NCBI GenBank assembly: GCA_035279405.1
Contig: DATEHU010000049.1
Location: 21,951-85,950 of the forward strand
Length of the DNA: 64,000 bases
DNA from: Gammaproteobacteria bacterium
GTDB lineage: Bacteria > Pseudomonadota > Gammaproteobacteria > Natronospirales > REEB76
Direction: 5' to 3'
Translations under genes and position numbers: made by a program
Notes under the pieces: generated by a model
What the model was told of the DNA's origin: nothing
The model's database searches: none
The model's input: only the letters and a program-made list of their open reading frames with translations
Shown: positions 1 to 9,259 of the stretch, piece after piece
How the letters are laid out: every line of letters starts with the position of its first letter
Position numbering within the stretch: position 1 is the first letter of the stretch

Positions 1-1064
1 TCGTCGGCAGCGAACGCCACGAGTCGCGACGCATCGACAACCAGTTGCGCGGCCGCTCCGGCCGTCAGGGCGATCCCGGCTCGAGCCGCTTCTTCCTGTC
101 GCTGGAAGACAACCTGATGCGCATCTTCGCCGGCGACCGTGTCAAGGGCATCATGCAGCGCTTTGGCGTCAAGGGCGACGAGGCCATTGAGCACCCTTGG
201 GTCACGCGCGCCATCGAAAGCGCGCAGCGCAAGGTCGAGGCCCACAACTTCGACATCCGCAAGGAGCTGCTGGAATACGACGACGTTGCCAACGACCAGC
301 GCAAGGTGATCTACGAGCAGCGCAATGAACTGCTGAGCGCGGCCGACATATCCGGCACCATCAGCAACATTTCCGGCGATGTGATCAACGGCATCATCAG
401 CGCGCACATCCCGCCGCAGAGCGTGGAAGAGCAATGGGACGTCGCCGGGCTGCAGGAGCATCTGGAGCGTGATTTCGGTCAGAAGCTCGACATCCAGGGC
501 TGGCTGGCGAGCGATGACAGCCTGCACGAAGAAACCCTGCGCCAGAAAATCGTGGACGCGTTCCTCGCGTCCTACAAGGCCAAGGAGCAGCAGACCGGCG
601 CCGAGGTCATGCGCCAGTTCGAGAAGGCCGTGCTGCTGCAGGTGCTCGACAATCTGTGGCGCGAACACCTCGCCAACATGGATTATCTGCGCGCCGGCAT
701 CCACCTGCGGGGTTTCGCCCAGGTCAATCCCAAGCAGGAATACAAGCGCGAAGCCTTCATCATGTTTTCCGATCTGCTGGACCGGCTCAAGAACGACGTG
801 GTCAGCATTCTGGCCAAGGTGCAGGTACGCACGCAGGAGGACGTGGCCGCGGTCGAGGAGCAGCGCCGGCGCGCGCGCGCCATGCAGTTCCAGCATGCCG
901 AGGCGCAAAGCGCCGTGGGTGGCGGCGACAGTTCGCCGCCGGCCCAGGCGCCGCCTGCGCCGGTCACCACCTTCGTGCGCGAAGGACGCAAGGTCGGCCG
1001 CAATGAACCCTGTCCGTGCGGATCGGGGTTGAAATACAAGCAATGTCACGGGCGCTTGAGCTGA
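1..1064 (+). CDS. secA: Protein translocase ATPase SecA, C-terminal part (5' end outside window)
   Basis: SecA is the ATPase motor that drives preproteins through SecYEG. Only about the last 353 codons are present; the reading frame is already open at base 3, where the residues [20 protein letters not shown] match the conserved end of the second nucleotide-binding domain. The rest covers the helical wing/scaffold region, with the conserved [12 protein letters not shown] segment. The tail is a SEC-C zinc-binding motif, [13 protein letters not shown] (CxCx8CH), which in the family binds zinc and contacts SecB. The first in-frame start-like codon (TTG at 45) is internal and is not the real start. 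The gene is followed after 19 bases by mutT on the same strand. Identification is secure; only truncation by the window edge limits it. Confidence 0.97.
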   Translation, partial: VGSERHESRRIDNQLRGRSGRQGDPGSSRFFLSLEDNLMRIFAGDRVKGIMQRFGVKGDEAIEHPWVTRAIESAQRKVEAHNFDIRKELLEYDDVANDQRKVIYEQRNELLSAADISGTISNISGDVINGIISAHIPPQSVEEQWDVAGLQEHLERDFGQKLDIQGWLASDDSLHEETLRQKIVDAFLASYKAKEQQTGAEVMRQFEKAVLLQVLDNLWREHLANMDYLRAGIHLRGFAQVNPKQEYKREAFIMFSDLLDRLKNDVVSILAKVQVRTQEDVAAVEEQRRRARAMQFQHAEAQSAVGGGDSSPPAQAPPAPVTTFVREGRKVGRNEPCPCGSGLKYKQCHGRLS

Positions 1065-1083
1065 GCGCAGACTTTCCACATCC

Positions 1084-2040
1084 ATGGACCAGGGCAATCT
1101 GCCCACGCTTGCCGTAGTCGCCGCGGTGCTCAAGGACGGGCAGGGACGGGTACTGGTCAACCAGCGGCCTACCGGCAAGCCCTGGGCGGGATATTGGGAG
1201 TTCCCCGGCGGAAAAATCGAAGCCGGTGAAACGCCGCGTGCGGCGCTGGAGCGCGAACTTCTGGAGGAGCTGGGACTCGCGGTGCATACGGCTCAAGCGT
1301 GGCTGCAGCTGAGTTTTGACTATCCCGAGCAGCGAGTCGAGCTGCAGGTCTGGCGAGTGCAGCGCTACAGCGGTATAGCGCAGGCGCACGAGCACCAGGC
1401 ACTCGCCTGGATACGGCCGAAGGCACTCGGCGGACTGAAGCTGTTGCCGGCCGATGCCCCGATTGTCAGGGCACTGCGGTTTCCGCCGCAAATGTTGGTT
1501 ACACCTTCACCCGGCGCCGATCGAGCAAAGTTTCTCCGCCAACTTGGCGATGCCCTGCAGCACGGCGTGGAATTCGTGCAACTGCGGGCGCCCGCATTGG
1601 CCGCGGCCGACTATGCCGGCCTGGCACGCGAGGTCATCAGTCTCTGCCGGGATTTCGATGCGCGCGTAGTGCTGAATGCGGAACCAGGGTTGGTGCGTGA
1701 GCTGGCCGCGGACGGCGTGCATCTGAACAGCGCGCGCTTGGCACAGATTAAACACCGGCCGATTCCACGGGAATTTCTGTGCGGGGCATCCTGTCACGAC
1801 GCGGCGCAAGTTCGCCGGGCGCAGGATCTTGGCCTGGATTACGTTGTTGTGGGTCCGGTTTTGCCTACGCCTAGCCATGCGCAAGCCAACCCACTCGGGT
1901 GGGACGGCTTCAAATCCCTCGCGGCCCGCAGTGAATTGCCGGTGTATGCGATTGGCGGCATGCGTGCGGAAACGTTGGCGAAAGTCCGCGAGCTGGGCGG
2001 ACACGGGGTAGCAGGAATCCGCGGTTTCTGGCGTGGTTAA
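1084..2040 (+). CDS. mutT: MutT-type Nudix hydrolase fused to a ThiE-like domain
   Basis: The N-terminal half (about residues 8-130) is a Nudix hydrolase of the MutT type, expected to hydrolyse 8-oxo-dGTP and so prevent A-to-C transversions. The Nudix box is complete: G43, E49, R57-E58, E61-E62, G64. The C-terminal half (about residues 138-318) is a thiamine-phosphate synthase/TenI-like barrel, with recognisable segments [38 protein letters not shown] and PVYAIGGM. This two-domain architecture is known in many gammaproteobacteria and lies downstream of secA there as well. Whether the ThiE-like half makes thiamine phosphate is not known; it may be a derived domain. The stop overlaps the stop region of the convergent yacG by a few bases. 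Confidence 0.93.
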   Translation: MDQGNLPTLAVVAAVLKDGQGRVLVNQRPTGKPWAGYWEFPGGKIEAGETPRAALERELLEELGLAVHTAQAWLQLSFDYPEQRVELQVWRVQRYSGIAQAHEHQALAWIRPKALGGLKLLPADAPIVRALRFPPQMLVTPSPGADRAKFLRQLGDALQHGVEFVQLRAPALAAADYAGLAREVISLCRDFDARVVLNAEPGLVRELAADGVHLNSARLAQIKHRPIPREFLCGASCHDAAQVRRAQDLGLDYVVVGPVLPTPSHAQANPLGWDGFKSLAARSELPVYAIGGMRAETLAKVRELGGHGVAGIRGFWRG

Positions 2041-2240
2041 TCCGGCGCATCTTCCCCGGGTACCGGTTCGGTTTCGCCCGGGATTGCATGCTTGCCCGCC
2101 AACCAGCCGCCAAGGTCAATGAGACGGCAACGTTCGCTGCAAAAGGGCTTGTATTCCGATGCGGCATCCCAACTGACGGCTGCGCCGCAATGCGGGCAGG
2201 AGACGACCGGCGCAGATGTGGTGTGCGGGTCGGCCGACAT
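2037..2240 (-). CDS. yacG: DNA gyrase inhibitor / zinc protein YacG
   Basis: This is a small zinc-ribbon protein of about 67 residues. YacG proteins bind GyrB and inhibit DNA gyrase. Four zinc-ligand cysteines are visible as CPHC followed by FCSERC, then the typical [13 protein letters not shown] segment and an acidic tail. The start chosen is the ATG at 2240, which overlaps the zapD TGA stop by one base (TGATG), the usual sign of translational coupling. A GTG five codons upstream (2255) would lengthen it and overlap zapD by 16 bases, and is less likely. It is the last gene of the run pilB-pilC-pilD-coaE-zapD-yacG and is convergent with mutT. Confidence 0.93.
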   Translation of the reverse strand: MSADPHTTSAPVVSCPHCGAAVSWDAASEYKPFCSERCRLIDLGGWLAGKHAIPGETEPVPGEDAPD

Positions 2241-3046
2241 CACAGCTGGCAGCACACCAGTCTGAAGCTGATGTCGGACTTGACCAGCTGCGCGCGCCCA
2301 CCGGTATCCTGACGCTCCAGAAAATGTATGGTGATGCGCTGGCGTCCGGCGCTGATTTCCGGGAACACGCTGCTGGTGGCCGGCACCATGACGCGCACCA
2401 GCGGACAGGATGCGGCGTCCAGAATCCGCATGAACATACCCTGTTCGGCCACCTCGCGCGTGGGTGTGGCACTCTCCCGGCTGAGCGCCAGCAGCAGGCT
2501 GATAGTGTCGCGCAGCGGGCGGATTTCATCCAGCCACGCCTGCATGTCGGGATGGCGCTTCGCATGCGGCTGGCTGAGCCAGGCATGGTACACGGGCAGA
2601 TCGAACTGGCAGGTACCGCCGGGAATCGCCATGCGATTGCGGATGGTATTGAGAAATTCGTTGTCCTTGAGCATTTGGCCGAGAGGCCGGCCGTCGCCGT
2701 TCATTGCCTTGCGCAGGGTCTCGAGTTCCGCCAGCACCGACTGCAGGCGCGTGTTGTCCACCTCGGGGCTGCCGGCAAGCCGGTTCAGGAAATACAGGCA
2801 GCGCTCGAGTTCCTTGAGCACCTCGGTGCGCACGTCGCCGCGGGTGAGCAACGCGCCAATCTCGAGAATGGCGGCGAGCGCCGCGCGGCTGTCCCAGGGC
2901 GACGTGAGCCGCAGGTGATGGTCGCATTGCTCGAACAGGAATTCCAGGCGCAGGAAGGTGCGGATACGCTCGGTAAGCGGCTGTTCATAAACCAGCCATT
3001 CCACCGGCAAAAGTTCTGCAACCGGATCCTGCTCGGCGTTCAACAT
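2240..3046 (-). CDS. zapD: Cell division protein ZapD (DUF1342)
   Basis: ZapD is a cytoplasmic FtsZ-binding protein that bundles FtsZ protofilaments and stabilises the Z ring. The product is 268 residues, close to the family length of about 250. It shows the family N-terminus ([21 protein letters not shown]) and the [13 protein letters not shown] lead-in, and ends in the expected beta-rich C-terminal half. It starts one base after the coaE stop and overlaps yacG by one base, so coaE-zapD-yacG look translationally coupled. This gene order is conserved widely in gammaproteobacteria. Confidence 0.95.
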   Translation of the reverse strand: MLNAEQDPVAELLPVEWLVYEQPLTERIRTFLRLEFLFEQCDHHLRLTSPWDSRAALAAILEIGALLTRGDVRTEVLKELERCLYFLNRLAGSPEVDNTRLQSVLAELETLRKAMNGDGRPLGQMLKDNEFLNTIRNRMAIPGGTCQFDLPVYHAWLSQPHAKRHPDMQAWLDEIRPLRDTISLLLALSRESATPTREVAEQGMFMRILDAASCPLVRVMVPATSSVFPEISAGRQRITIHFLERQDTGGRAQLVKSDISFRLVCCQL

Positions 3047-3047
3047 A

Positions 3048-3698
3048 TCAGATGCCAGTACCGCTCATAGGTGGCCGCGCCGCCCGCCGGGACTGCGCCC
3101 GCGGGCCGGCGATATCCATGTACAGTTGGTGCAGCTCAGCCACGTGTGCGACCAGTTCGTGCCGCGTGCCCGTGTTGATGAGAATATCATCTCCCGCCGC
3201 CAGCCGCAGGCTGCGGGGCGCCTGGGTTGCCAACATGGTTTGTGCCGTGGCTTCGTTCTCGCCATCACGTGACATAAGCCGCGAGAGTTGCAGGGGCTCG
3301 GGGCAGTCCACAACCAGTACGCGCTCCACGAGCGTACGCGCCGCCGGCGCTTCGATGAGCAGTGGAATTACGGCCAGCGCGTAACGCGTCTTGCAGGTGT
3401 CGAGCGCGGCTTGCAGGCGCTGGATTATCAACGGGTGCAGAACGGCTTGCACACGTGCGCGCAGGCCCGCGTCAGCAAACAGCTGCCGGCGCAAGGCCGC
3501 CCGTTGCAGTTGGCCGTGCCGGTCCAGTATCTGCGCGCCGAGCGCCGCAACCAGTTGCGCAAGGCCCGGCGCACCCGGAGCCGTCAGTTCACGGGCTATG
3601 ACGTCGGCATCCACTACGGGTACGCCCAGCCGGGAAAAGGCGGCAACGGCCTCGGATTTGCCGCTGGCGATTCCGCCGGTCAGGCCTACTCTGAGCAT
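3048..3698 (-). CDS. coaE: Dephospho-CoA kinase
   Basis: CoaE phosphorylates the 3'-hydroxyl of dephospho-CoA with ATP, the last step of coenzyme A synthesis. The P-loop GGIASGKS spans residues 8-15, just after the start MLRVGLTGG. It is followed by the typical VVDADVIARELTAPG segment, and FADAGLRARVQAVLHPLI in the lid region. An open frame extends 22 codons upstream, but that part overlaps pilD and lacks family similarity, so the ATG at 3698 is chosen; it lies 4 bases after the pilD stop. The product of 216 residues is normal for the family. Confidence 0.95.
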   Translation of the reverse strand: MLRVGLTGGIASGKSEAVAAFSRLGVPVVDADVIARELTAPGAPGLAQLVAALGAQILDRHGQLQRAALRRQLFADAGLRARVQAVLHPLIIQRLQAALDTCKTRYALAVIPLLIEAPAARTLVERVLVVDCPEPLQLSRLMSRDGENEATAQTMLATQAPRSLRLAAGDDILINTGTRHELVAHVAELHQLYMDIAGPRAQSRRAARPPMSGTGI

Positions 3699-3702
3699 GT
3701 CG

Positions 3703-4572
3703 TCAGGCCACGCCCCAAAGCGAGAAATAGGCGCGTGTGATCTCGGGGCCCCACACCAAGGCAATCCAGCCGGCCACGGTCAGATACGGTCCGAAGGGAA
3801 TCGGCTTGCCACGCTGGCTGCGGCGCGTGGCAATCAGGCCGATGCCGACGATCGCGCCTGAAGCCGCGGCGATCAGGATGATCAGTGGCAGGCGCTGCCA
3901 ACCCAGCCAGGCGCCGAGCATGGCATACAACTTGAAGTCGCCGTGACCCATGCCTTCCTTGCCGGTGATGAGTTTGAAAATCTGGTAGATACACCACAGG
4001 CTCAGATATCCGGCGAGCGCGCCGATAATCGCTGAGCGCAAATCCGTGAAGGTGTGATCGAGGTTGAAGATCAGCCCCAGCCACAGAAACGGCAGGGTAA
4101 TCTTGTCAGGCAGCAGTTGGGTGTCGAAATCAATGACGGCCAGCGCCAGCAGGGCCCAGGTCAGCAGCAAGGCCCCGCCGGCCGCCCAAGTGAAGCCGAA
4201 ATGCCATGCGAGCCAACCCGAGAGCAGCCCCGAGATCAGCTCCACGCTCGGATAACGCGGAGAAATGCGCGCGGCGCAATGGCGGCAGCGGCCGCGCAGC
4301 CACAGGAAACTGAGCAGCGGGATGTTGTCCAGGGCATGGATCAGGTGGCTGCAGTGCGGACAGCGTGAGCGCGGTACCACCAGATTGTAGGGTTCACCCG
4401 TGGCGGCCGTGGTGCCGTTCAGTTCCGCACAATGCTCGCGCCATTCGCGCTCCAGCATGATGGGCAGGCGGTGAATCACGACGTTCAGGAAACTGCCGAT
4501 GATCAAGCCGAGGCAGACCGCCACCACGACCCAGGCCCAGGCCGTGGCCTGGAAAAATGCTATCAACCACAT
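3703..4572 (-). CDS. pilD: Type IV prepilin peptidase / N-methyltransferase PilD
   Basis: PilD is an inner-membrane aspartic peptidase that removes the leader of type IV prepilins (and type II secretion pseudopilins) and methylates the new N-terminus. The start MWLIAFFQATAW at 4572 gives 289 residues, the normal length; the open frame upstream is not family-like and runs into pilC. Two CxxC pairs form the cytoplasmic zinc site (C71/C74 and C96/C99). The catalytic aspartates are visible as D148 in VIDFDTQLLPD and D212 in the GMGHGDFK motif. At least seven hydrophobic segments follow. The two tandem pilins at 18.6-19.8 kb are the obvious substrates. Confidence 0.96.
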   Translation of the reverse strand: MWLIAFFQATAWAWVVVAVCLGLIIGSFLNVVIHRLPIMLEREWREHCAELNGTTAATGEPYNLVVPRSRCPHCSHLIHALDNIPLLSFLWLRGRCRHCAARISPRYPSVELISGLLSGWLAWHFGFTWAAGGALLLTWALLALAVIDFDTQLLPDKITLPFLWLGLIFNLDHTFTDLRSAIIGALAGYLSLWCIYQIFKLITGKEGMGHGDFKLYAMLGAWLGWQRLPLIILIAAASGAIVGIGLIATRRSQRGKPIPFGPYLTVAGWIALVWGPEITRAYFSLWGVA

Positions 4573-4630
4573 GCGGCCAGCCTTTATGGACGGGGGCGCC
4601 GCAGGCGCCCCCGTCCAGCGAGAACGATAA

Positions 4631-5851
4631 TCAGAACGCGTTGCCGAGATTGAAGATCGGCAGGTACATGGCCACCACCAATCCACCGATCAGGATGCCC
4701 AGGATCACCATGATCATCGGTTCCATGAGGCTCGACATGGCGTCCACGGCATTGTCCACTTCCTCTTCGTAAAAATCCGCAACCTTGGAGGCCATGGTGT
4801 CAATCGAGCCGGCTTCCTCGCCGATGGCGATCATCTGCACCACGGTATGCGGGAAAATGCCGGTCTGCGCCATGGCCAGATTTAGTTGCTGGCCGGTGGA
4901 CACCTGGTCGCGGATCTTGAGCGTGGCCTTTTCGTAAATGATGTTACCGGTGGCGCCGGCCACCGAGCCCAGGGCATCCACCAAATTTACGCCCGCCGCG
5001 AACATGGTAGCCAGCGTGCGGGTGAAGCGCGCAATGCAGGCCTTCGTGAGTATCATGCCGATGATCGGCAATCTCAGGATGACCCGGTCCACAAATTCGC
5101 GAAAGCGCGCCGAGCGTTTGTGCGTCATGACGAAGCCGACGATGATGGCAATGATCACCAGCAGATACAGCCAGCCTTCCTGGCGCACGGATTTCGACAG
5201 GTTGATCACCATCTGGGTGAAGGCCGGCAGGCTGGCGCCGGCGCCCTGGAACAGGGACTGGAACTCGGGAATCACGAAAATCAGCAGTATCGCGGTCACG
5301 ACAAAGGCCACGACCAGCACCGCTGCCGGGTAAAACATCGCCTTTTTGATTTTTTTCTTGATGGCTTCGGTCTTTTCCTTGTAGGTGGCGATACGGTCCA
5401 GCAGGGTTTCGAGCGTGCCGGACTGCTCGCCCGCGCGCACCAGGTTGGTGTACAAATGGTCGAAATACAGGGGCTGTTTGCCGAGCGAATCCGCGAGGTT
5501 GTTGCCGGATTCCACGTCCGCCTTGATGCCGAGCACCATGTCGCGCATGCGCGGGTTGGCGTGGCCGCGGCCGATGATGTCAATGGCCTGCATCAGTGGC
5601 ACGCCGGCGCTCATCATGGTGGACAACTGACGCGTGAAAAATGCGATGTCGCCCGACTTGATCTTCTTGCCACGCCCCAATGCGGAGAGAAAACTCTCCT
5701 TGCGGATACGCACCGGAACGATACCCTGGCGGCGCAGATCCGCCTTGACGGCGGACTCGGTCGAGGCCGTGGTCTTGCCCTTGATGCGTGCACCTTTCTT
5801 GTCGGTGCCTTCCCAGAAATAATTGGATTGCTTGACAGCTGCAATGGCCAT
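4631..5851 (-). CDS. pilC: Type IV pilus inner-membrane platform protein PilC
   Basis: PilC is the polytopic inner-membrane protein (GspF superfamily) on which PilB and PilT act to add or remove pilin subunits. The 406-residue product has the family length, an N-terminal cytoplasmic region with YFWEGTDKKGARIKG, and two repeated GspF domains (about 70-195 and 270-395). These carry TRQLSTMMSAGVPLMQA in the first and TRTLATMFAAGVNLVDAL in the second. Hydrophobic segments lie near residues 170-195, 225-245 and 380-400. It is 20 bases downstream of pilB and 58 bases upstream of pilD, in the classical B-C-D order. Confidence 0.97.
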   Translation of the reverse strand: MAIAAVKQSNYFWEGTDKKGARIKGKTTASTESAVKADLRRQGIVPVRIRKESFLSALGRGKKIKSGDIAFFTRQLSTMMSAGVPLMQAIDIIGRGHANPRMRDMVLGIKADVESGNNLADSLGKQPLYFDHLYTNLVRAGEQSGTLETLLDRIATYKEKTEAIKKKIKKAMFYPAAVLVVAFVVTAILLIFVIPEFQSLFQGAGASLPAFTQMVINLSKSVRQEGWLYLLVIIAIIVGFVMTHKRSARFREFVDRVILRLPIIGMILTKACIARFTRTLATMFAAGVNLVDALGSVAGATGNIIYEKATLKIRDQVSTGQQLNLAMAQTGIFPHTVVQMIAIGEEAGSIDTMASKVADFYEEEVDNAVDAMSSLMEPMIMVILGILIGGLVVAMYLPIFNLGNAF

Positions 5852-5871
5852 GATGCTTGACTCCCGGTGCG

Positions 5872-7575
5872 CTATTCCACGGTAACCCGATTCAATTCCT
5901 TGAGGCTGGTGATCCCAGCCATTACCTTGTGCAGACCTGCCTGGCGCAGGTCCCAGATGCCTTCCTTGTGTGCCTGATCCGCAATCATCGTGGCGTTGCT
6001 GCCCTCAGTTAGTATCAGACGCCGCAAAGCATCGGAAATGGGCATCACCTGGTAGACGCCGGTGCGCCCGCGGTAACCTTCCACACACTGATCGCAACCC
6101 ACTGCATCGAATACCTTGATCCCGGCCTTGATTTGGGCCTCCGAAAAGCCTTCCCGCAGCAGGTCTCCGGCCGAAAGCTTTTGCGCTTGTTTGCAATGCT
6201 GGCAGAGCTTGCGCGCCAGGCGCTGGGCGATGATCAGGTGCACGGAGGTCGCGATGGCATAGCGTGGAACACCGAGTTCCACGAGGCGCGTCAATGTCTT
6301 GGGCGCATCGTTGGTGTGCAGCGTCGACAACACCAGGTGTCCGGTCTGAGCCGCGGTAACCGCGATCTTGGCGGTTTCCTCATCGCGGATTTCGCCCACC
6401 AGAATCACGTCCGGATCCTGGCGCAGGAAGGCACGCAGGGCATTGGCGAACGTGAGGTCCACCTTGGTGTGGATGTTTACCTGATTGATGCCCGGGATCT
6501 GGATTTCCACCGGATCCTCGACGGTGCAGATGTTGCGGTCCGGTGTATTCAATATGTTGATGCCGGTGTACAGCGATACGGTCTTGCCGCTGCCGGTCGG
6601 GCCGGTGACCAGTATCATGCCGTAAGGACGGTCGAGAGCGCTCAGGTACTGTGCTTTCTGGAGATCCTCGTAACCCAGGGCGTCAATTCCAAGTTTGGTA
6701 CTCGAGGAATCGAGGATGCGCAACACCACTTTCTCGCCCCATAGGGTGGGGCAGGTATTCACACGGAAATCAATCGCGTGGTTCTTTGACATCTTGAGCT
6801 TGATACGGCCGTCCTGTGGGACGCGCTTTTCCGATATGTCCAGGCGTGACATGACCTTGATGCGCGCCGTCAGTTTTGCCGCCTGGGCGCGCGGCGGCTG
6901 CGCCAGTTCGTGCAACATGCCGTCAATGCGCAGACGCACGCGGTAATATTTTTCGTAAGGTTCAAAGTGGATGTCCGAGGCATTCTTGTTGATGGCGGCC
7001 ATCAATACCTGGTTTACATAGCGCACCACCGGTGCATCAATTTCACCGTCGTCGCTGGTGGTGGGAGCGTCATCGGCAGTCTCGAGGAAGTCGGCGTCGG
7101 TTTCCTGGAGGTCCGCTATATTGGATGTGCCGCGCTGGACTTTTTCGATGGCATTTACCAGCTTGTCTTCTTCCACCACCACCGCGTCCACGGTGAGCCC
7201 GGTGGTGAAGCGGATTTCACCGAGGGCCTGAAGGTTGGTGGGATCGGAAATTCCCACGAAAATCTTGCGACCGCGCCGGTACAGCGGCAGCACGTGGTAC
7301 TTTTCCATGACCTCGAATTCCATTTCCTTGACCGGCGCATCCGTGAGATCCACGCAATCAATATCCAGAACCGGTACACCGAATTCATCCGCGGCAATGC
7401 GCGCGAGCTTGTGGGCATCGAGTTTCTTGTGGCGCACCAGATAGGAAACCAGCAGCAGCTTTTCCTGGGCCGCTGCGCGCGTAACGTCCCAGGCCTCGGC
7501 TTCCTTGAGCAGGCCCTCCGCGACCAGGCGGCGCGGCAGGCCGGTCAGGTTTACTTTGACATTTGTGGTTGCCAT
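5872..7575 (-). CDS. pilB: Type IV pilus assembly ATPase PilB
   Basis: PilB is the cytoplasmic hexameric ATPase that powers pilus extension. It has 567 residues. The N-terminal part is a GspE/PilB N domain (about residues 20-150). The Walker A motif GPTGSGKT is at residues 325-332, followed by the Asp box (CTVEDPVEIQIPG), Walker B (DVILVGEIRDEETA) and His box (TGHLVLSTLHTNDA). A tetracysteine zinc site is seen as CQHC followed by CDQC. The purine-rich stretch AGGGAC lies about 7 bases before the ATG. The gene starts the pilB-pilC-pilD-coaE-zapD-yacG run. Confidence 0.97.
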   Translation of the reverse strand: MATTNVKVNLTGLPRRLVAEGLLKEAEAWDVTRAAAQEKLLLVSYLVRHKKLDAHKLARIAADEFGVPVLDIDCVDLTDAPVKEMEFEVMEKYHVLPLYRRGRKIFVGISDPTNLQALGEIRFTTGLTVDAVVVEEDKLVNAIEKVQRGTSNIADLQETDADFLETADDAPTTSDDGEIDAPVVRYVNQVLMAAINKNASDIHFEPYEKYYRVRLRIDGMLHELAQPPRAQAAKLTARIKVMSRLDISEKRVPQDGRIKLKMSKNHAIDFRVNTCPTLWGEKVVLRILDSSSTKLGIDALGYEDLQKAQYLSALDRPYGMILVTGPTGSGKTVSLYTGINILNTPDRNICTVEDPVEIQIPGINQVNIHTKVDLTFANALRAFLRQDPDVILVGEIRDEETAKIAVTAAQTGHLVLSTLHTNDAPKTLTRLVELGVPRYAIATSVHLIIAQRLARKLCQHCKQAQKLSAGDLLREGFSEAQIKAGIKVFDAVGCDQCVEGYRGRTGVYQVMPISDALRRLILTEGSNATMIADQAHKEGIWDLRQAGLHKVMAGITSLKELNRVTVE

Positions 7576-7990
7576 GCTTGCGTCCCTAAAGGCATCCCTG
7601 AATCACCCCGAGGCCTCCCCGGCCCCGCATCAACACTTTTACATGGTAGTTTATCGGCCGGAAATGTCCAATGGGCTGAAGCATCAATGAGTTAGCGTTG
7701 AGACATTACTTGAGGAACTGTTCTGATCTTTGGCGCTGGGGACGGCCTGTGCGGCGCCGCCGGGATTCCGTGGCCGGGCCGCGTCCATGTGTGACGCCGA
7801 TGAGCGGTGTATTGGCAACGATGAGCGGTTCCGAAGCCAAGGCCCGCGAATCGCACCGATCGATGACCAACTGCGCGGAGAATGTTTACGTGCCAACGGT
7901 TAACTGCAGTGTGTGCGCCTTGCGCTGGCAGGCAGACAGCCCGATGCCGCGTGCCAGGCTCGGTGCACACCGGCCGCGACTGGAAGCCCC
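7576..7990. other. Intergenic region between divergent pilB and the flippase gene
   Basis: This gene-free stretch of about 415 bases separates pilB (leftward) from the flippase (rightward) and marks the edge of the glycan block. Several short open frames cross it, but their translations are Arg/Pro/Cys-rich, are not recognisable and overlap one another, so none is called. It should hold the promoters of both flanking genes. No clear sigma-70 or sigma-54 box with correct spacing could be fixed. It may include the scar of an insertion, but no repeat or remnant was recognised. Confidence 0.5.
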
Positions 7991-9259
7991 ATGATTTCGA
8001 TTACCCAGGGTCCGATTGCCCGCGGCACCATGCGCACGAGCTTCGTGCTCGGGCTGCGTCTGGTGGTGCAGGCAGGCACGCTGCTCCTGATTGCCCGTAT
8101 GCTCGGGCCACGCGAGTATGGCGCGTTCGCGGGCGTCGCCGCGCTCGCGGTGATGCTTGGCACGCTTGCCACTTTTGGTACGCACCTGGTGCTGCTCGGC
8201 GAAGTGTCGCGCGGACCAGCGCGGCGCAAGGACGTACTGCCCTACGCGGTGCCGTTCACGCTGCTGTGCGGTGGCGCGCTGCTCGTGATTTATCTCTTGA
8301 TCTGTACCTTCGCGCTGCGCGAGGCGGGCGTGGCGATTAAGGTACTGGTCGCAATCGGCATCACTGAAACATTACTGCAACCCCTGTTCAGCTTGCCGGC
8401 GGCGGAACACTTGGCACTCGGGCGCATCGCGCGCTCACAGTTACTGACCACGTTGCCGCTGGCACTGCGTCTCGCTGCCGCCGCTGCCGTGTTTCTGCTG
8501 CATCCGGGCGATCCGTTGGCTGCCTACGGCTACGGCTATTGCATCGCCTCATTGCTCGCACTCGCGGTCGCGACCGTCACGATGCCGGCGCCCTGGCCTG
8601 CGCCGCACCTCTGGCGATTCCCCAAAGCGGCCGAGCTGCGTGAAGCCGCCGGCTACGCCGCGCTCAATATCACCGCTACCACGCCTGCCGAACTCGACAA
8701 GACGCTGGCGACCAAGTTGCTGCCGCTCGCAGCCAGTGGTTTGTACGCGGCCGGCGCGCGCGTAATCGGCGCCGCGACGCTACCGGTGATCGCGATGATG
8801 TTGTCGGCGTTACCGCGCCTGTTTCGTGAAGGCCAAGACAAGTCCAGGCGTACTGCGCGCCTGCTTCGATGGCTGTTCGCCGCCGCGTTTGGCTATAGCC
8901 TTGCGTTGGCCGTCGCGCTGTGGTTTATCGCACCGGTGTTCGTGTGGCTGTTTGGCGCGAAATACGACGGCATCCAGCACGTGATCCACTGGTTGTGTCT
9001 TGCCGTGCCGGGAATGGCACTGCGCATGGCTGCGGGTAGCGTATTGATGGCACTCGGCAAACCATGGATGCGGGTAGGATTTGAATTGGCCGGTCTGGTC
9101 GTGCTCGTGGTTGCTGCTCTATTACTGATCGCCCATTTTGGAACTACCGGCATGCCATTAGCGCTAGTGTGCTCGGAATGGGCCATGGCCGTAGTTGGCG
9201 TGGCATTCGTCATCAGCACGAGGGATTCAGTCGGGAGACTTAAGGCGCCGGTGGCGTGA
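7991..9259 (+). CDS. Polysaccharide/oligosaccharide flippase (Wzx-like, MOP superfamily)
   Basis: This is a polytopic membrane protein of 422 residues with about 12-14 hydrophobic segments. The start is MISITQGPIARGTMRTS, and the first helices (LRLVVQAGTLLLIARMLGPR, then YGAFAGVAALAVMLG) are the hallmark of Wzx/RfbX-type flippases, which move lipid-linked glycans across the inner membrane. The conserved LGPREYGAFA segment is clear. It is the only gene of the glycan block on the + strand, and its last 20 bases overlap the end of the convergent GT2 gene. The sugar carrier it moves is unknown; the neighbouring glycosyltransferases are the likely makers. In-frame sequence upstream of 7991 is not family-like. 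Confidence 0.85.
   Translation: MISITQGPIARGTMRTSFVLGLRLVVQAGTLLLIARMLGPREYGAFAGVAALAVMLGTLATFGTHLVLLGEVSRGPARRKDVLPYAVPFTLLCGGALLVIYLLICTFALREAGVAIKVLVAIGITETLLQPLFSLPAAEHLALGRIARSQLLTTLPLALRLAAAAAVFLLHPGDPLAAYGYGYCIASLLALAVATVTMPAPWPAPHLWRFPKAAELREAAGYAALNITATTPAELDKTLATKLLPLAASGLYAAGARVIGAATLPVIAMMLSALPRLFREGQDKSRRTARLLRWLFAAAFGYSLALAVALWFIAPVFVWLFGAKYDGIQHVIHWLCLAVPGMALRMAAGSVLMALGKPWMRVGFELAGLVVLVVAALLLIAHFGTTGMPLALVCSEWAMAVVGVAFVISTRDSVGRLKAPVA

Noticed and set aside
1084..2040. Possibility that the ThiE half of the MutT fusion is a separate gene joined by a sequencing error
   Set aside because: The two-domain protein is a known architecture downstream of secA, and the linker reads through smoothly without a start site between the domains.
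7698..7994. A 98-codon plus-strand frame in the pilB-flippase gap
   Set aside because: The product is Arg/Cys-rich, lacks a good ribosome site, overlaps other equally poor frames and runs into the flippase start.
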